A stretch of 64,000 nt of DNA, from contig NZ_CP082271.1 in the NCBI RefSeq assembly GCF_019880365.1, positions 3,968,001 to 4,032,000 of the forward strand, written 5' to 3'. The DNA is from Pseudomonas sp. DNDY-54. Its GTDB lineage: Bacteria > Pseudomonadota > Gammaproteobacteria > Pseudomonadales > Pseudomonadaceae. The translations under genes and the position numbers were made by a program. Each line of letters begins with the position of its first letter. Within the stretch, counting starts at the first letter, position 1. Positions 26,644-35,102 of the stretch are shown here, piece by piece. Under the pieces are notes generated by a model, which made no database searches, was not told the DNA's origin, and saw only the letters and a program-made list of their open reading frames with translations.

Positions 26644-28239
26644 ATGCCCGTTTCAGACCCGATAGCCGATGGCCTGGCCCGCGGCTGGAAAACCTATGAT
26701 GGGTCGCGCCTCGAGCTCGACATGACCCTGGACGCTGACATTGCCATCGTCGGCAGTGGTGCGGGCGGTGCCACCAGTGCGGAAATTCTCAGCGCAGCCG
26801 GATTCAAGGTGCTCTTGATCGAGGAAGGGCCGCTGCGCAGCAGCCGAGATTTCGACATGCAGGAGCCTGCTGCCTACGCCTCGCTCTATCAGGAAGCGCT
26901 CGGCCGGACTAGCCAAGACGGCGCCATCACGATCTTGCAAGGGCGCGCCGTTGGTGGCTCGACATTGGTCAATTGGACATCAAGCTTTCGCACCCCAGCC
27001 CCGACACTTGAACATTGGGCCCAAGAGCACGCCGTGAAAGGGTTGACCCCTGACACCCTGACGCCCTGGTTCGAGCGTATGGAAGATCGTTTGGGGATCG
27101 AGCCCTGGCATCTTCCACCCAACGCCAACAATCAAGTGATCCGTAACGGCTGCAAGGCCCTGGGCTACAGCTGGGCAGTGATTCCACGAAACGTGAAAAA
27201 TTGCTGGAACCTCGGCTACTGCGGCATGGGTTGCCCGACCAACGCCAAGCAATCAATGCTGGTGACAACGATTCCCGCCACCTTGGACAAAGGTGGTGAA
27301 CTGCTCTATCTCGCCCGCGCTGAGCGCCTCCTCATCAAAGACGACCGCATCATGGCGCTGGAGTGTTCCGCCATGGACTCGCGCGCTGTCGCACCGACGG
27401 GCCGCAAGATTCGCGTCCAAGCACGTCACTACCTACTCGCAGGTGGCGGCATCAACACTCCGGCGATCTTGCTGCGCTCGGGTGCACCGGATCCGCACCA
27501 GCGCTTAGGCAAACGTACCTTCCTGCATCTTGTGAATTTCTCCGCCGCGCAGTTCGATGCGGTTATCAACCCCTTCTATGGCGCGCCGCAGTCAGTCTAT
27601 TCCGATCAATTCCAATGGGACGACGGCACGCGCGGGCGCATGTCTTACAAACTGGAGGTGCCGCCCGTTCATCCCGCCCTGGCCGCCACGCTGCTGGGCC
27701 GCTTCGGTACCGAAAACGCGCTGCGCATGGAACAACTGCCGCACACCAACGCGATGATTGCGCTGATGCGCGACGGGTTTCATCCGGACAGCGCCGAAGG
27801 CCAGGTGCAGTTGCGCAGTGACGGCTCACCCACACTCGATTATCAGATGACGGGCTATACCTGGGACGGCATCCGACGCGCCTACCACAGCATGGCGGAG
27901 ATTCAGTTCGCGGCGGGCGCCAAGGCCGTGTTGCCGCTGCACAGCGATGCGACCTATGCCACCAACCTGAAACAGGCCCGGGAAATGATCGATGAACTGA
28001 ACCTCGAGCTGTATCGCACGCGCCTCGGCAGCGCCCATGTCATGGGCGGCTGCGCCATGGGTGAGGACCCGCGCCAGGCGGTCACCGACAGCCTAGGCCG
28101 GCACCATCAGCTGGAGAACCTGTCTATCCACGACGGCTCACTTTTCCCGACGAGCATTGGCGCCAATCCGCAATTATCGATTTATGCGCTGGCCGCAAAG
28201 CTGTCCAGCCACCTCGCCGAACGATTGAACCGGGCCTGA
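26644..28239 (+). CDS. GMC family oxidoreductase
   Basis: A 531-residue flavoprotein. The FAD dinucleotide fold DIAIVGSGAGGATSAEIL is at about residues 34-51, followed by LLIEEGP and the GMC signature GRAVGGSTLVNW. A cysteine-rich segment GYCGMGCPTNAK (near 198-209) is typical of long-chain alcohol and cholesterol oxidase relatives. The C-terminal active site has HVMGGCAMG and NPQLSIYALA. It probably oxidises an alcohol to an aldehyde, passed to the aldehyde dehydrogenase upstream. It has no signal peptide; export could be by hitch-hiking on the Tat partner encoded just before. ATG 26644 has an upstream AGGGAAC. Confidence 0.87.
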   Translation: MPVSDPIADGLARGWKTYDGSRLELDMTLDADIAIVGSGAGGATSAEILSAAGFKVLLIEEGPLRSSRDFDMQEPAAYASLYQEALGRTSQDGAITILQGRAVGGSTLVNWTSSFRTPAPTLEHWAQEHAVKGLTPDTLTPWFERMEDRLGIEPWHLPPNANNQVIRNGCKALGYSWAVIPRNVKNCWNLGYCGMGCPTNAKQSMLVTTIPATLDKGGELLYLARAERLLIKDDRIMALECSAMDSRAVAPTGRKIRVQARHYLLAGGGINTPAILLRSGAPDPHQRLGKRTFLHLVNFSAAQFDAVINPFYGAPQSVYSDQFQWDDGTRGRMSYKLEVPPVHPALAATLLGRFGTENALRMEQLPHTNAMIALMRDGFHPDSAEGQVQLRSDGSPTLDYQMTGYTWDGIRRAYHSMAEIQFAAGAKAVLPLHSDATYATNLKQAREMIDELNLELYRTRLGSAHVMGGCAMGEDPRQAVTDSLGRHHQLENLSIHDGSLFPTSIGANPQLSIYALAAKLSSHLAERLNRA

Positions 28240-28330
28240 CCACGACAAAGGTGCCTTCAGCCTTGATGCTTTACGCTGCCGTTACCGAGCCGCTACCATC
28301 CACCCCCCACGCATGCGTCAGGACGCCGCG

Positions 28331-28813
28331 ATGAATCGAGTGTTGTATCCGGGAACCTTCGACCCGATCACCATGGGCCACACCGACCTGGTCGAACGCG
28401 CCTCCCGTCTGTTCGACGAGGTGATCATTGCGGTCGCTGCCAGCCCGAACAAGAATCCGTTGTTTCCGCTGGAACAACGCGTAGCGCTGGCTCAGGAAGT
28501 CACCGCGCATCTGCCCAACGTCAAAGTGCTGGGTTTCTCGACGCTGCTGGCGCACTTCGTCACGGAGCAGAAGGCCAACGTCCTGCTACGTGGTCTGCGA
28601 GCCGTATCCGATTTCGAGTACGAGTTCCAGCTGGCCAATATGAATCGGCAACTCGTTCCGGACGTGGAAAGCCTGTTTCTGACCCCCTCGGAAAAGTTTT
28701 CCTACATCTCCTCGACCCTGGTTCGCGAAATTGCGCGACTGGGTGGTGATGTCACAAAGTTCGTTCACCCATCCGTCATGAAGGCGCTGACCGAGCGCTA
28801 CGCCTCGCGCTAG
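28331..28813 (+). CDS. coaD: Phosphopantetheine adenylyltransferase CoaD
   Basis: A 160-residue nucleotidyltransferase, the fourth step of coenzyme A synthesis, joining AMP to 4'-phosphopantetheine. The PGTFDPITMGHTDLVERA motif carries the catalytic histidine, LLRGLRAVSDFEYE binds substrate, and the ISSTLVREIARLGGD motif closes the active site. ATG 28331 was chosen because it gives the standard MNRVLYPGTFDP opening. It is followed by the ferredoxin gene, as in other Pseudomonas. Confidence 0.96.
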   Translation: MNRVLYPGTFDPITMGHTDLVERASRLFDEVIIAVAASPNKNPLFPLEQRVALAQEVTAHLPNVKVLGFSTLLAHFVTEQKANVLLRGLRAVSDFEYEFQLANMNRQLVPDVESLFLTPSEKFSYISSTLVREIARLGGDVTKFVHPSVMKALTERYASR

Positions 28814-28950
28814 AGCGTCGCAGCTCCAGACTCGGTGAATAATGCCGACACATGGGGCATCGCCGCACGTGCACAGGGCGAGCCGATGCGGCAAAATTGC
28901 CGCGTCGTTTTTACTGCGCTGCGGTGCTTACCGCAGCTGGAGTTAGCTGG

Positions 28951-29202
28951 ATGTCCCTGATAATCACCGATGACTGCATCAACTGCGACGTGTGCGAGCC
29001 CGAGTGCCCGAACAGCGCGATTTCTCAAGGCGAGGAAATCTACGTCATCGACCCCAACCTCTGCACCGAGTGCGTCGGCCACTATGACGAACCGCAGTGT
29101 CAGCAGGTCTGCCCGGTAGACTGCATCCCGCTCGACGAAAGCAACGTCGAGAGCAAGGACGAGTTGATGCAGAAGTACATGATCATCACCGGCAAGGCCT
29201 GA
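28951..29202 (+). CDS. YfhL family 2[4Fe-4S] ferredoxin
   Basis: An 83-residue ferredoxin. Two cluster motifs are clear: CINCDVCEPECPNSAI and CTECVGHYDEPQCQQVCPVDCI. The second has the eight-residue insertion between cysteines typical of the Allochromatium/YfhL type with low-potential clusters. The ATG at 28951 follows a GGAGTTAGCTGG region. The electron partner is unknown. The 232 bases after it hold an 8-bp inverted repeat (gacctcgg/ccgaggtc near 29209-29231) that may be a weak terminator, and nothing else I can support. Confidence 0.94.
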   Translation: MSLIITDDCINCDVCEPECPNSAISQGEEIYVIDPNLCTECVGHYDEPQCQQVCPVDCIPLDESNVESKDELMQKYMIITGKA

Positions 29203-29434
29203 TATCCCGACCTCGGCTCGAAACCGAGGTCAGCTTCACCCGCCCGAGGGCGGAGCCGTCTTTTCTTCCACGTCTCAACACACATCTACTGCGGCCGCGC
29301 AGCCGTGGCCCGCGCGTGCGTGAACGAAACGTGGAGCCTAGACCGAAAACGACACGGCCCCGCACGCGATGAAGCGGCGAGGCCGTGAGGGTGGACCGCT
29401 TGACTACCCGATCCAGCGAAGTTGAACCGCTGTA

Positions 29435-29776
29435 TCAGTCCTGGCGGTTGTAACCGACGCGGGTGCAACCCAGGCAACGGGCAAAAGCGGCGGCGCCCGG
29501 CTCGACGACCAGCGCACGGCCGGTTTCCTTGATGCCGCCACCCATGGCGCTGAAGGGCAGGCTGACGACGAACAGCCCAGCACCGACGACAGTGGCTGCG
29601 ATCAGCAGCGGACGGGCGATCAGCAGGTCGCCAACTATGGAAAAGGCTTTGGGGGCTTCAACGGTGTACATCGGATCGCCACTGGCGTTCTGCTGTACCG
29701 ATTGCGCCTGCGCAGGCATCGTCAGCAGACCGGTGGTCAGGGCCAAGACAACAGCAGTGGAGCGAAACAGATTCAT
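29435..29776 (-). CDS. Small exported membrane protein, conserved in Pseudomonas
   Basis: A 113-residue protein with a signal peptide (cleavage near PAQAQ) and one hydrophobic helix at about residues 48-78 (DLLIARPLLIAATVVGAG). A Gly-rich GGGIKETGRALVVEPG and a CLGCTR pair follow. I recognise it as a conserved Pseudomonas protein sometimes labelled multidrug transporter, but nothing in it supports transport. It sits between the ferredoxin gene and mutM on the minus strand. Function unknown. Confidence 0.75.
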   Translation of the reverse strand: MNLFRSTAVVLALTTGLLTMPAQAQSVQQNASGDPMYTVEAPKAFSIVGDLLIARPLLIAATVVGAGLFVVSLPFSAMGGGIKETGRALVVEPGAAAFARCLGCTRVGYNRQD

Positions 29777-29900
29777 GGTGTGGTCCTTCAGCTGGGCGAA
29801 ACGAGGCAGATGATTGTAGTGAGCGTCACTATAGCAGTGGCCGCCGGTTGTTGATCGTGAACACCGTCAATGCCTGCGCAGTGCATGGCAGATCGGTTTT

Positions 29901-30713
29901 TCATCGCTGACAGCGTCCGCAATAGACGCTGGCCCGCTGGCCGAGACGAATTTCGCGCAGGGTTGAACCGCAGGTTTTGCAAAAATCCCCGCCTCGGCCG
30001 TAGACGAAAAGCTCTTGCTGGAAATAGCCCGGCTTGCCGTCGCCACCCACGAAATCGCGCAGCGTGGTGCCGCCGCGCTCGATGGCATAGGCCAGTATTC
30101 GTTTAATCTCCTCGGCCAGCCTCATATAGCGCGCCCGTGACACCGCTCCGGCGGCACGCCGTGGATCGATCCCGGCGGCAAACAACGCCTCGCTCGCATA
30201 GATGTTGCCGACGCCCACCACCACCGCGTTATCCATGATGAAGGGCTTGATCGCCATGCTGCGACCGCGCGACATCTGGTACAGCCGCTCACCGTCGAAC
30301 GCATCGCTGAGCGGCTCCGGCCCAAGGCTGGCAAGCAGCACGTGGCTCAACGGATCATCGCTCCACAGCAGCGCGCCGAAGCGACGCGGGTCCGTGTAGC
30401 GCAGCGCCATGCCGGACTCGAGCACGATGTCGACGTGCTCGTGCTTGCCCACCGGCAGATCCGCCGGCACCAGCCGCAGGCTACCTGACATGCCCAAGTG
30501 TGCAATCAGGGTGCCGACTTCAGCCTTGATCAGCAGGTATTTGGCGCGCCGCTCCACCGCCTCGATCCGCTGGCCTGACAGCCGCACGTCGAGGTCATCT
30601 GGAATGAGCCAGCGCAGCCGACGCTCGCGCACGACGACCTGACTGACACGTTGACCGACAAGATGCGGAGCGATGCCGCGGCGGGTGGTTTCGACTTCTG
30701 GAAGTTCGGGCAT
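29901..30713 (-). CDS. mutM: Formamidopyrimidine-DNA glycosylase MutM (Fpg)
   Basis: A 270-residue bifunctional DNA glycosylase/AP lyase that removes 8-oxoguanine and FapyG. The catalytic N-terminus PELPEVETTRRGI is intact, with Pro as nucleophile after Met removal and the second glutamate as acid. LLIKAEVGTLIAHLGMSG, the H2TH region with VGVGNIYASEALF, and the C-terminal zinc finger (CKTCGSTLREIRLGQRASVYCGRCQ spaced CxxC-x16-CxxC) are present. It is the minus-strand gene between the small membrane protein and the HDOD gene. Confidence 0.96.
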   Translation of the reverse strand: MPELPEVETTRRGIAPHLVGQRVSQVVVRERRLRWLIPDDLDVRLSGQRIEAVERRAKYLLIKAEVGTLIAHLGMSGSLRLVPADLPVGKHEHVDIVLESGMALRYTDPRRFGALLWSDDPLSHVLLASLGPEPLSDAFDGERLYQMSRGRSMAIKPFIMDNAVVVGVGNIYASEALFAAGIDPRRAAGAVSRARYMRLAEEIKRILAYAIERGGTTLRDFVGGDGKPGYFQQELFVYGRGGDFCKTCGSTLREIRLGQRASVYCGRCQR

Positions 30714-30769
30714 ACAGGCAAATCGAGAAGGGAACGGCAGGCGACCTTAGCAGCTAACGCACGGCCCGG

Positions 30770-31633
30770 TCAGCCGACACCCAGCTCGCGGATGATGTCG
30801 CGCTGGCATTCGAAATCGTATTCCGAGAGGCCGACATATTCGAGCACCAGCTGGGCCACCGCATCCCATTCATGGTCCTCCGGCTGGTCGCCGAGCACGC
30901 GATGGCAGGCGCAGATGTGCTCGGCCATCTTCAGAATCGCCAGCAGCGTCTTGACCTGCGGATCGCTCCACTCATCGTTGAACAGGGCCAGCGCGTTGTG
31001 GTGATTGGCGATGGCCTCGCACAAGTGCTGCGGCAGCTTCCACGAGCGTGCCACGAAATACCCGACCACCGCATGATTGGTGTTCAGCACCCGGTTCTCA
31101 ATGTCGGTAATGCGCGTCGCGGCATCGACGCTGGCGTAGGCCTCCTCCAGCACCGTCATATAGCCAGGGAAGCGCGTCAGCATCAGCGGGATGCCGCAGT
31201 TGTGAAACAGACCAAGCGTGTAGGCCTCGTCCGGGGCTGGGTGTCCGATGCGCTTGGCCAGCGCCAGGCAGGTGCTGGCCACGTCCTGCGCCGAATCCCA
31301 GAAGCGGTTGAGCGTAACGATGGCCGCATCGGTCAGCTCGCCGCGGATCGATTGCGCGTTGATTAGGTTGATCACCGAACGGCAGCCCAGCAAATTGACG
31401 GCCTGCTGGATCGACGCGATGCGGTTGGCGAGGCCGAAAAATGGCGAGTTGACTGTTTTCAACAAAGCGCCGGACAGCCCTGGATCCTGACTGATCAGCC
31501 GTGCGATGGCACGCAGGTCAGGATCAGGCATGACCTGCTCCATCTGCAGGTCAACCATGATCTGCGGCTGCGGAGGAACGCTGATCCCCTGCAGCACGCT
31601 GCGGATCTGCTCGTCGGTGAGTTCGATGGACAT
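30770..31633 (-). CDS. HDOD domain-containing signalling protein
   Basis: A 287-residue protein with a single HDOD domain: DPDLRAIARLISQDPGLSGALLKTVNSPFFG, then AVNLLGCRSVINLI, and later LGLFHNCGIPLML with degenerate HD residues. HDOD proteins lack the phosphohydrolase metal site and act as signalling or scaffold modules, often in motility or biofilm control. No second domain is present. ATG 31633 begins MSIELTDEQI; an upstream Met in the frame overlaps the divergent promoter region. It is divergent from the PfpI-type gene. Confidence 0.87.
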   Translation of the reverse strand: MSIELTDEQIRSVLQGISVPPQPQIMVDLQMEQVMPDPDLRAIARLISQDPGLSGALLKTVNSPFFGLANRIASIQQAVNLLGCRSVINLINAQSIRGELTDAAIVTLNRFWDSAQDVASTCLALAKRIGHPAPDEAYTLGLFHNCGIPLMLTRFPGYMTVLEEAYASVDAATRITDIENRVLNTNHAVVGYFVARSWKLPQHLCEAIANHHNALALFNDEWSDPQVKTLLAILKMAEHICACHRVLGDQPEDHEWDAVAQLVLEYVGLSEYDFECQRDIIRELGVG

Positions 31634-31751
31634 TGGACTGGCCTGACCTGGCGACTGGCACAAGGCCATCAAAGGGAGAATGCGAACTTTGGCCGAGTTC
31701 ATGGTCGGATTTCAAGTAGACCATCTGCAAACCGACGAGGAGGACAACGAA

Positions 31752-32291
31752 ATGGCCGAATCCCTGAAAGGCAAACGTGTAGCGATCTTGGTAACCGACG
31801 GTTTCGAGCAGGTCGAGCTGACCGGCCCGAAGGAAGCGCTGGAAAAAGCCGGCGCGTTCGCCGAGATCATCTCATCCTCGAACGGTGAAGTGACCGGCTG
31901 GAACCACATCACTCCGGACACCAAGTTCCATGTCGACAACACCTTCGAAGGCATCAAAATGAGTGACTACGATGCCGTGGTGCTGCCAGGCGGCGTGGTG
32001 AACTCCGACACCATTCGTACCGATGAAAAAGCGCAGCAGCTGGTGCGCGAAGCAGCCCAGGCAAACAAGCCGATAGCGGTCATTTGCCATGGTGGGTGGC
32101 TATTGATTTCAGCCAAACTCGTGCAAGGGAAGCGGATGACAAGCTACCCATCGCTCACCGACGACCTGAAAAACGCGGGCGCCAATTGGGTCGACGAACA
32201 GGTGGTGGTCGATGGAAATCTGATCAGCAGCCGCAACCCTGACGATATCCCGGCCTTTAGCCAGGCCCTGGTCAAAGCCCTCGCGGCTTGA
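31752..32291 (+). CDS. DJ-1/PfpI family protein (type 1 glutamine amidotransferase-like)
   Basis: A 179-residue DJ-1/PfpI protein. KRVAILVTDGFEQVEL carries the conserved glutamate, and AVICHGGWLL the nucleophile cysteine followed by histidine. This matches the YhbO/PfpI branch linked to glyoxal/methylglyoxal detoxification or protein deglycation; peptidase activity is uncertain for the family. In Pseudomonas a pfpI gene sits at this place. ATG 31752 follows GAGGAGGACAACGAA. The tail is followed by a variant of the palindromic GTAGGGTGGAT repeat. Confidence 0.88.
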   Translation: MAESLKGKRVAILVTDGFEQVELTGPKEALEKAGAFAEIISSSNGEVTGWNHITPDTKFHVDNTFEGIKMSDYDAVVLPGGVVNSDTIRTDEKAQQLVREAAQANKPIAVICHGGWLLISAKLVQGKRMTSYPSLTDDLKNAGANWVDEQVVVDGNLISSRNPDDIPAFSQALVKALAA

Positions 32292-32310
32292 CGGAAAGCT
32301 GGTGGCCGAA

Positions 32311-32340
32311 CGTAGGGTGGATCCCGCTTCATCGATCCAC
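32311..32340. repeat. Variant copy of the GTAGGGTGGAT palindromic repeat
   Basis: CGTAGGGTGGATC (32311-32323) followed by GATCCAC (32334-32340) forms a 7-bp inverted repeat (GTGGATC/GATCCAC) with a ten-base loop. It resembles the GGTGGATG/CATCCACC elements at 51088-51169, and the rest of the 32292-32520 interval holds no gene. Confidence 0.6.
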
Positions 32341-32520
32341 TGAAACACGGATTCGGAGCTCGTTGAAGCCGAGGGTGCAACGAATCGCCAGCGACCCTCT
32401 GCACAGGTACCCGTTCCAACGCCCTTCCGTCCAGCCTCGGCCGTCGCCCAGCGCTCAACCAGCCAGCGCTTTTGTCCGCCCGCTCCCCTATAATCCCGCC
32501 CTTTTCCCGGAGCCCTCCCG

Positions 32521-33717
32521 ATGAGCCTGCCCAGCCTGCGCCTCAAAGCCAACGCCGATCGCCGCCTGCGCGCCGGCCATCTGTGGGTCTACAGCAACGA
32601 AGTGGATACCGCCGCCACGCCGCTGAGCGGCTTTGCTGCCGGTGATCAGGCGATCCTCGAAGCGGCTGGCGGCAAACCGCTGGGCATCGTCGGCGTCTCG
32701 CCGAACAACCTGATCTGCGCGCGCCTGCTGTCTCGCGACCTCAAGCACAGCCTGGACAAGTCGCTGCTGGTGCATCGCATCCAGGTCGCCCTGTCGCTGC
32801 GCGATCGCCTGTTCGATCAACCCTGCTACCGCCTGATCTATGGCGACGCGGATCTGCTGCCGGGCCTGGTGGTGGACCGCTTCCATGACCATCTGGTGGT
32901 TCAGCTGGCGTCGGCGACCATGGAGCGCAACAAGGATGCCGTGCTCGAAGCGCTGGTGCAGGTGCTCAAGCCGCGCGGCGTGCTATGGAAAAACGACTCC
33001 AGCGCCCGCGATGCTGAGGGTCTGGAGCGTTACGTCGATACCGCGTTCGGCGTAGTGCCGGAGTGGGTCGCGCTGGAAGAGAACGGCGTGAAGTTTGAAG
33101 CGCCCGTGTTGCAGGGCCAGAAGACTGGCTGGTTCTACGATCACCGCATGAACCGCGCGCGCCTGGCACCCTACGTCAAGGGCAAGCGCGTGCTGGACCT
33201 GTTCAGCTACATTGGCGGCTGGGGCGTGCAGGCGGCGGCCTTCGGTGCCAGCGAAGTGTTCTGCGTCGATGCGTCGGCGTTCGCGCTGGATGGTGTCGAG
33301 CGTAACGCCGCGCTCAATGGCGTGGCCGAGAAGATGACCTGCGTCGAGGGTGATGCCTTCGAGGCGATGAAGGAACTGAAGAACGCCGAAGAGCGTTTCG
33401 ACGTGGTCATCACCGACCCGCCCGCCTTCATCAAGCGCAAGAAGGACATCAAGAACGGCGAGGCCGCCTACCGCCGCCTCAACGAGGCCGCGATGCGCCT
33501 GCTGAACAAGGACGGCATCCTGGTCAGCGCCAGCTGCTCGATGCACCTGGAAGAAGACAACTTGCAGAACATCCTGCTCGGCAGCGCGCGTCATCTGGAC
33601 CGCAACATCCAGCTGCTCGAGCGTGGATCACAGGGCCCGGATCACCCGGTACATCCGGCGATCCCCGAGACCCGCTATATCAAGAGCATCACCTGTCGCA
33701 TCCTGCCTAACAGCTGA
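32521..33717 (+). CDS. rlmI: 23S rRNA (cytosine(1962)-C5)-methyltransferase RlmI-type
   Basis: A 398-residue class I SAM methyltransferase. An N-terminal PUA-like domain (LRLKANADRRLRAGHLWVYSNEVD) is followed by a middle domain with LIYGDADLLPGLVVDRF and the catalytic domain with VLDLFSYIGGWGVQAA, DASAFALDGVERNAALNG and the catalytic TDPPAFIKRKKDI, plus SCSMHL with the cysteine. Length and domain order fit RlmI/YccW. A terminator hairpin lies between it and the convergent cutinase gene. Confidence 0.93.
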   Translation: MSLPSLRLKANADRRLRAGHLWVYSNEVDTAATPLSGFAAGDQAILEAAGGKPLGIVGVSPNNLICARLLSRDLKHSLDKSLLVHRIQVALSLRDRLFDQPCYRLIYGDADLLPGLVVDRFHDHLVVQLASATMERNKDAVLEALVQVLKPRGVLWKNDSSARDAEGLERYVDTAFGVVPEWVALEENGVKFEAPVLQGQKTGWFYDHRMNRARLAPYVKGKRVLDLFSYIGGWGVQAAAFGASEVFCVDASAFALDGVERNAALNGVAEKMTCVEGDAFEAMKELKNAEERFDVVITDPPAFIKRKKDIKNGEAAYRRLNEAAMRLLNKDGILVSASCSMHLEEDNLQNILLGSARHLDRNIQLLERGSQGPDHPVHPAIPETRYIKSITCRILPNS

Positions 33718-33738
33718 TAGCTGCCGCCAGACGAACGA

Positions 33739-33766
33739 AGCCCCACACCAAGACGCGCGTGGGGCT
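33739..33766. terminator. Terminator hairpin between rlmI and the cutinase gene
   Basis: An 8-bp perfect stem (agccccac at 33739-33746, gtggggct at 33759-33766) lies between convergent stops at 33717 and 33778. It is followed on the plus strand by CGTTAA and on the minus strand by TCGTTCGT, so the T-runs are short. A bidirectional terminator is the simplest reading. Confidence 0.7.
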
Positions 33767-33777
33767 CGTTAACCGCC

Positions 33778-34626
33778 TTACTCGATACCCTTGCGCTCCT
33801 CGGTCCAAAGATAGCTGGTGCACAACCCGCAGAAGCGACCATAGAAGGTGCTGCGCGCCGTTTCATCCTCCATCAGGTGATAGCGGAACCACGCCGTTGA
33901 GGGCCCGCGGTAGGCGCCACCGTCGCCGACCGGCTCGAAGTGACTGACATAGCGCCGCTCACCCCAGAACACCGGCACGTTGGCGCGTGTATAGACCGGC
34001 TGCGCGTTGAGATACGGAAACGCAATGGTGTCGCCGCCGCCGGACATCAGAAACATCGGCCCCTTCTGATTTCGCTGGGACGCCGAATTGTGGCCCAGCC
34101 CGATGGTGTAGGGCTGGATCGGCGCGGTCACGCTCACCCGATCATCCTGCCCAGCCATAATCGACCCACCGCCGCCCTGGGAATGTCCGGATGTGCCGAC
34201 CCGGCCAGTGTTGAGCACACCCACATAGGTGCCGAAGGTGCGGTTGCTCTCTTGTACCAGGTAGTCCAGGCAGGCCAGCATGTCCTGTCCGGTGCCGGCG
34301 TTGGACGTCTCTGCCGCCGCAACGACAAACCCATGACTGGCCCAGTGCGACAACAGACCCGAATACGTGGAGGGCCCTGCCCCGGTCCCGTTACCCCAGA
34401 GAATGACCGGATGCCGGACACCATTCTGGCCCAAGTTACTCGGTCGATAAACGCGGCAGTTCGGGCCTTCGCTGCGACTGGTCGTGGCGTAGGGACCGGA
34501 GCGTTCGAAGTTGGACACGCCTGGAAATGGCGTGCCGGGTGTATCCGGCAGTGGTGCAGCCATGGCAGATCCGCAAATCGCCAAGCTCAGCGCAGCGGCA
34601 ATGCCGCCAAGTTTGATGTCCAGCAT
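33778..34626 (-). CDS. Secreted cutinase / polyester hydrolase, P. mendocina type
   Basis: A 282-residue alpha/beta hydrolase with a 23-residue signal peptide ending AMA before APLPDTPG. It closely matches the P. mendocina cutinase as I remember it, including SGPYATTSRSEGPNCRVYRP-like opening, HPVILWGNGTGAGPSTYSGL, the nucleophile elbow GHSQGGGGSIMAGQD, SGGGDTIAFPYLNAQPVY and the histidine in RYVSHFEPVG. The C-terminal FCGLCTSYLW cysteine pair is kept. Such enzymes cleave cutin and can act on polyesters including PET. ATG 34626 gives AGAGGA six bases upstream and a clean signal peptide. No export or regulator gene is adjacent. Substrate remains an inference from homology. Confidence 0.9.
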   Translation of the reverse strand: MLDIKLGGIAAALSLAICGSAMAAPLPDTPGTPFPGVSNFERSGPYATTSRSEGPNCRVYRPSNLGQNGVRHPVILWGNGTGAGPSTYSGLLSHWASHGFVVAAAETSNAGTGQDMLACLDYLVQESNRTFGTYVGVLNTGRVGTSGHSQGGGGSIMAGQDDRVSVTAPIQPYTIGLGHNSASQRNQKGPMFLMSGGGDTIAFPYLNAQPVYTRANVPVFWGERRYVSHFEPVGDGGAYRGPSTAWFRYHLMEDETARSTFYGRFCGLCTSYLWTEERKGIE

Positions 34627-35102
34627 GTGCATTCCTCTTGTTGTTCTATTTATGTGTATGGACGTTCGCGCCAGCCCGCCATGCGAGTCGAGCGCACTGC
34701 ACCTCCTATATCGCCCGCCCGTCAGTAACGCGGGTGGCCAGTCGGCCCGAATCAACCCTAGCCAGCGAAAATCGCCGCGCCACTTGAAGCGCCCGTGCAG
34801 CGGACGAACAGCCGCGCTTCGCCCCGGCTGAATAATTCATCATTAGCTTCAGTGTTGATGCGCTTGGCTCAACGTAGGATGAGCGCCGGTAATCGTGCCG
34901 TTTGGCTCGCCAGAGGGAACGGGCGTAGAATCGGCGCATTCCTCGCCACCATCCCCCGGCGGGCCATGAGCCCAGGCCGCCCGAGCGATACCCCGCCTCG
35001 AGCCGGCCCCACCGCACGCACGGTCACCTGCCGTTGCATGCGGCACAGGTGGCGCTCACCATTAAGCACTCTTCGAACCGCTGATTAGCCGCAGGAACCG
35101 TC
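34627..35102. other. Intergenic region between the cutinase gene and ilvD
   Basis: 476 bases between divergent genes. The cutinase side has an AT-rich stretch CATACACATAAATAG (34645-34662 region, minus strand) that may hold a -10 box. A strong AGGAGGT (minus strand, 34707-34701) stands just before a 15-codon open frame starting GTG at 34697 and ending TAA at 34650; it may be a leader peptide. No other structure was recognised, and the ilvD promoter was not placed. Confidence 0.5.
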
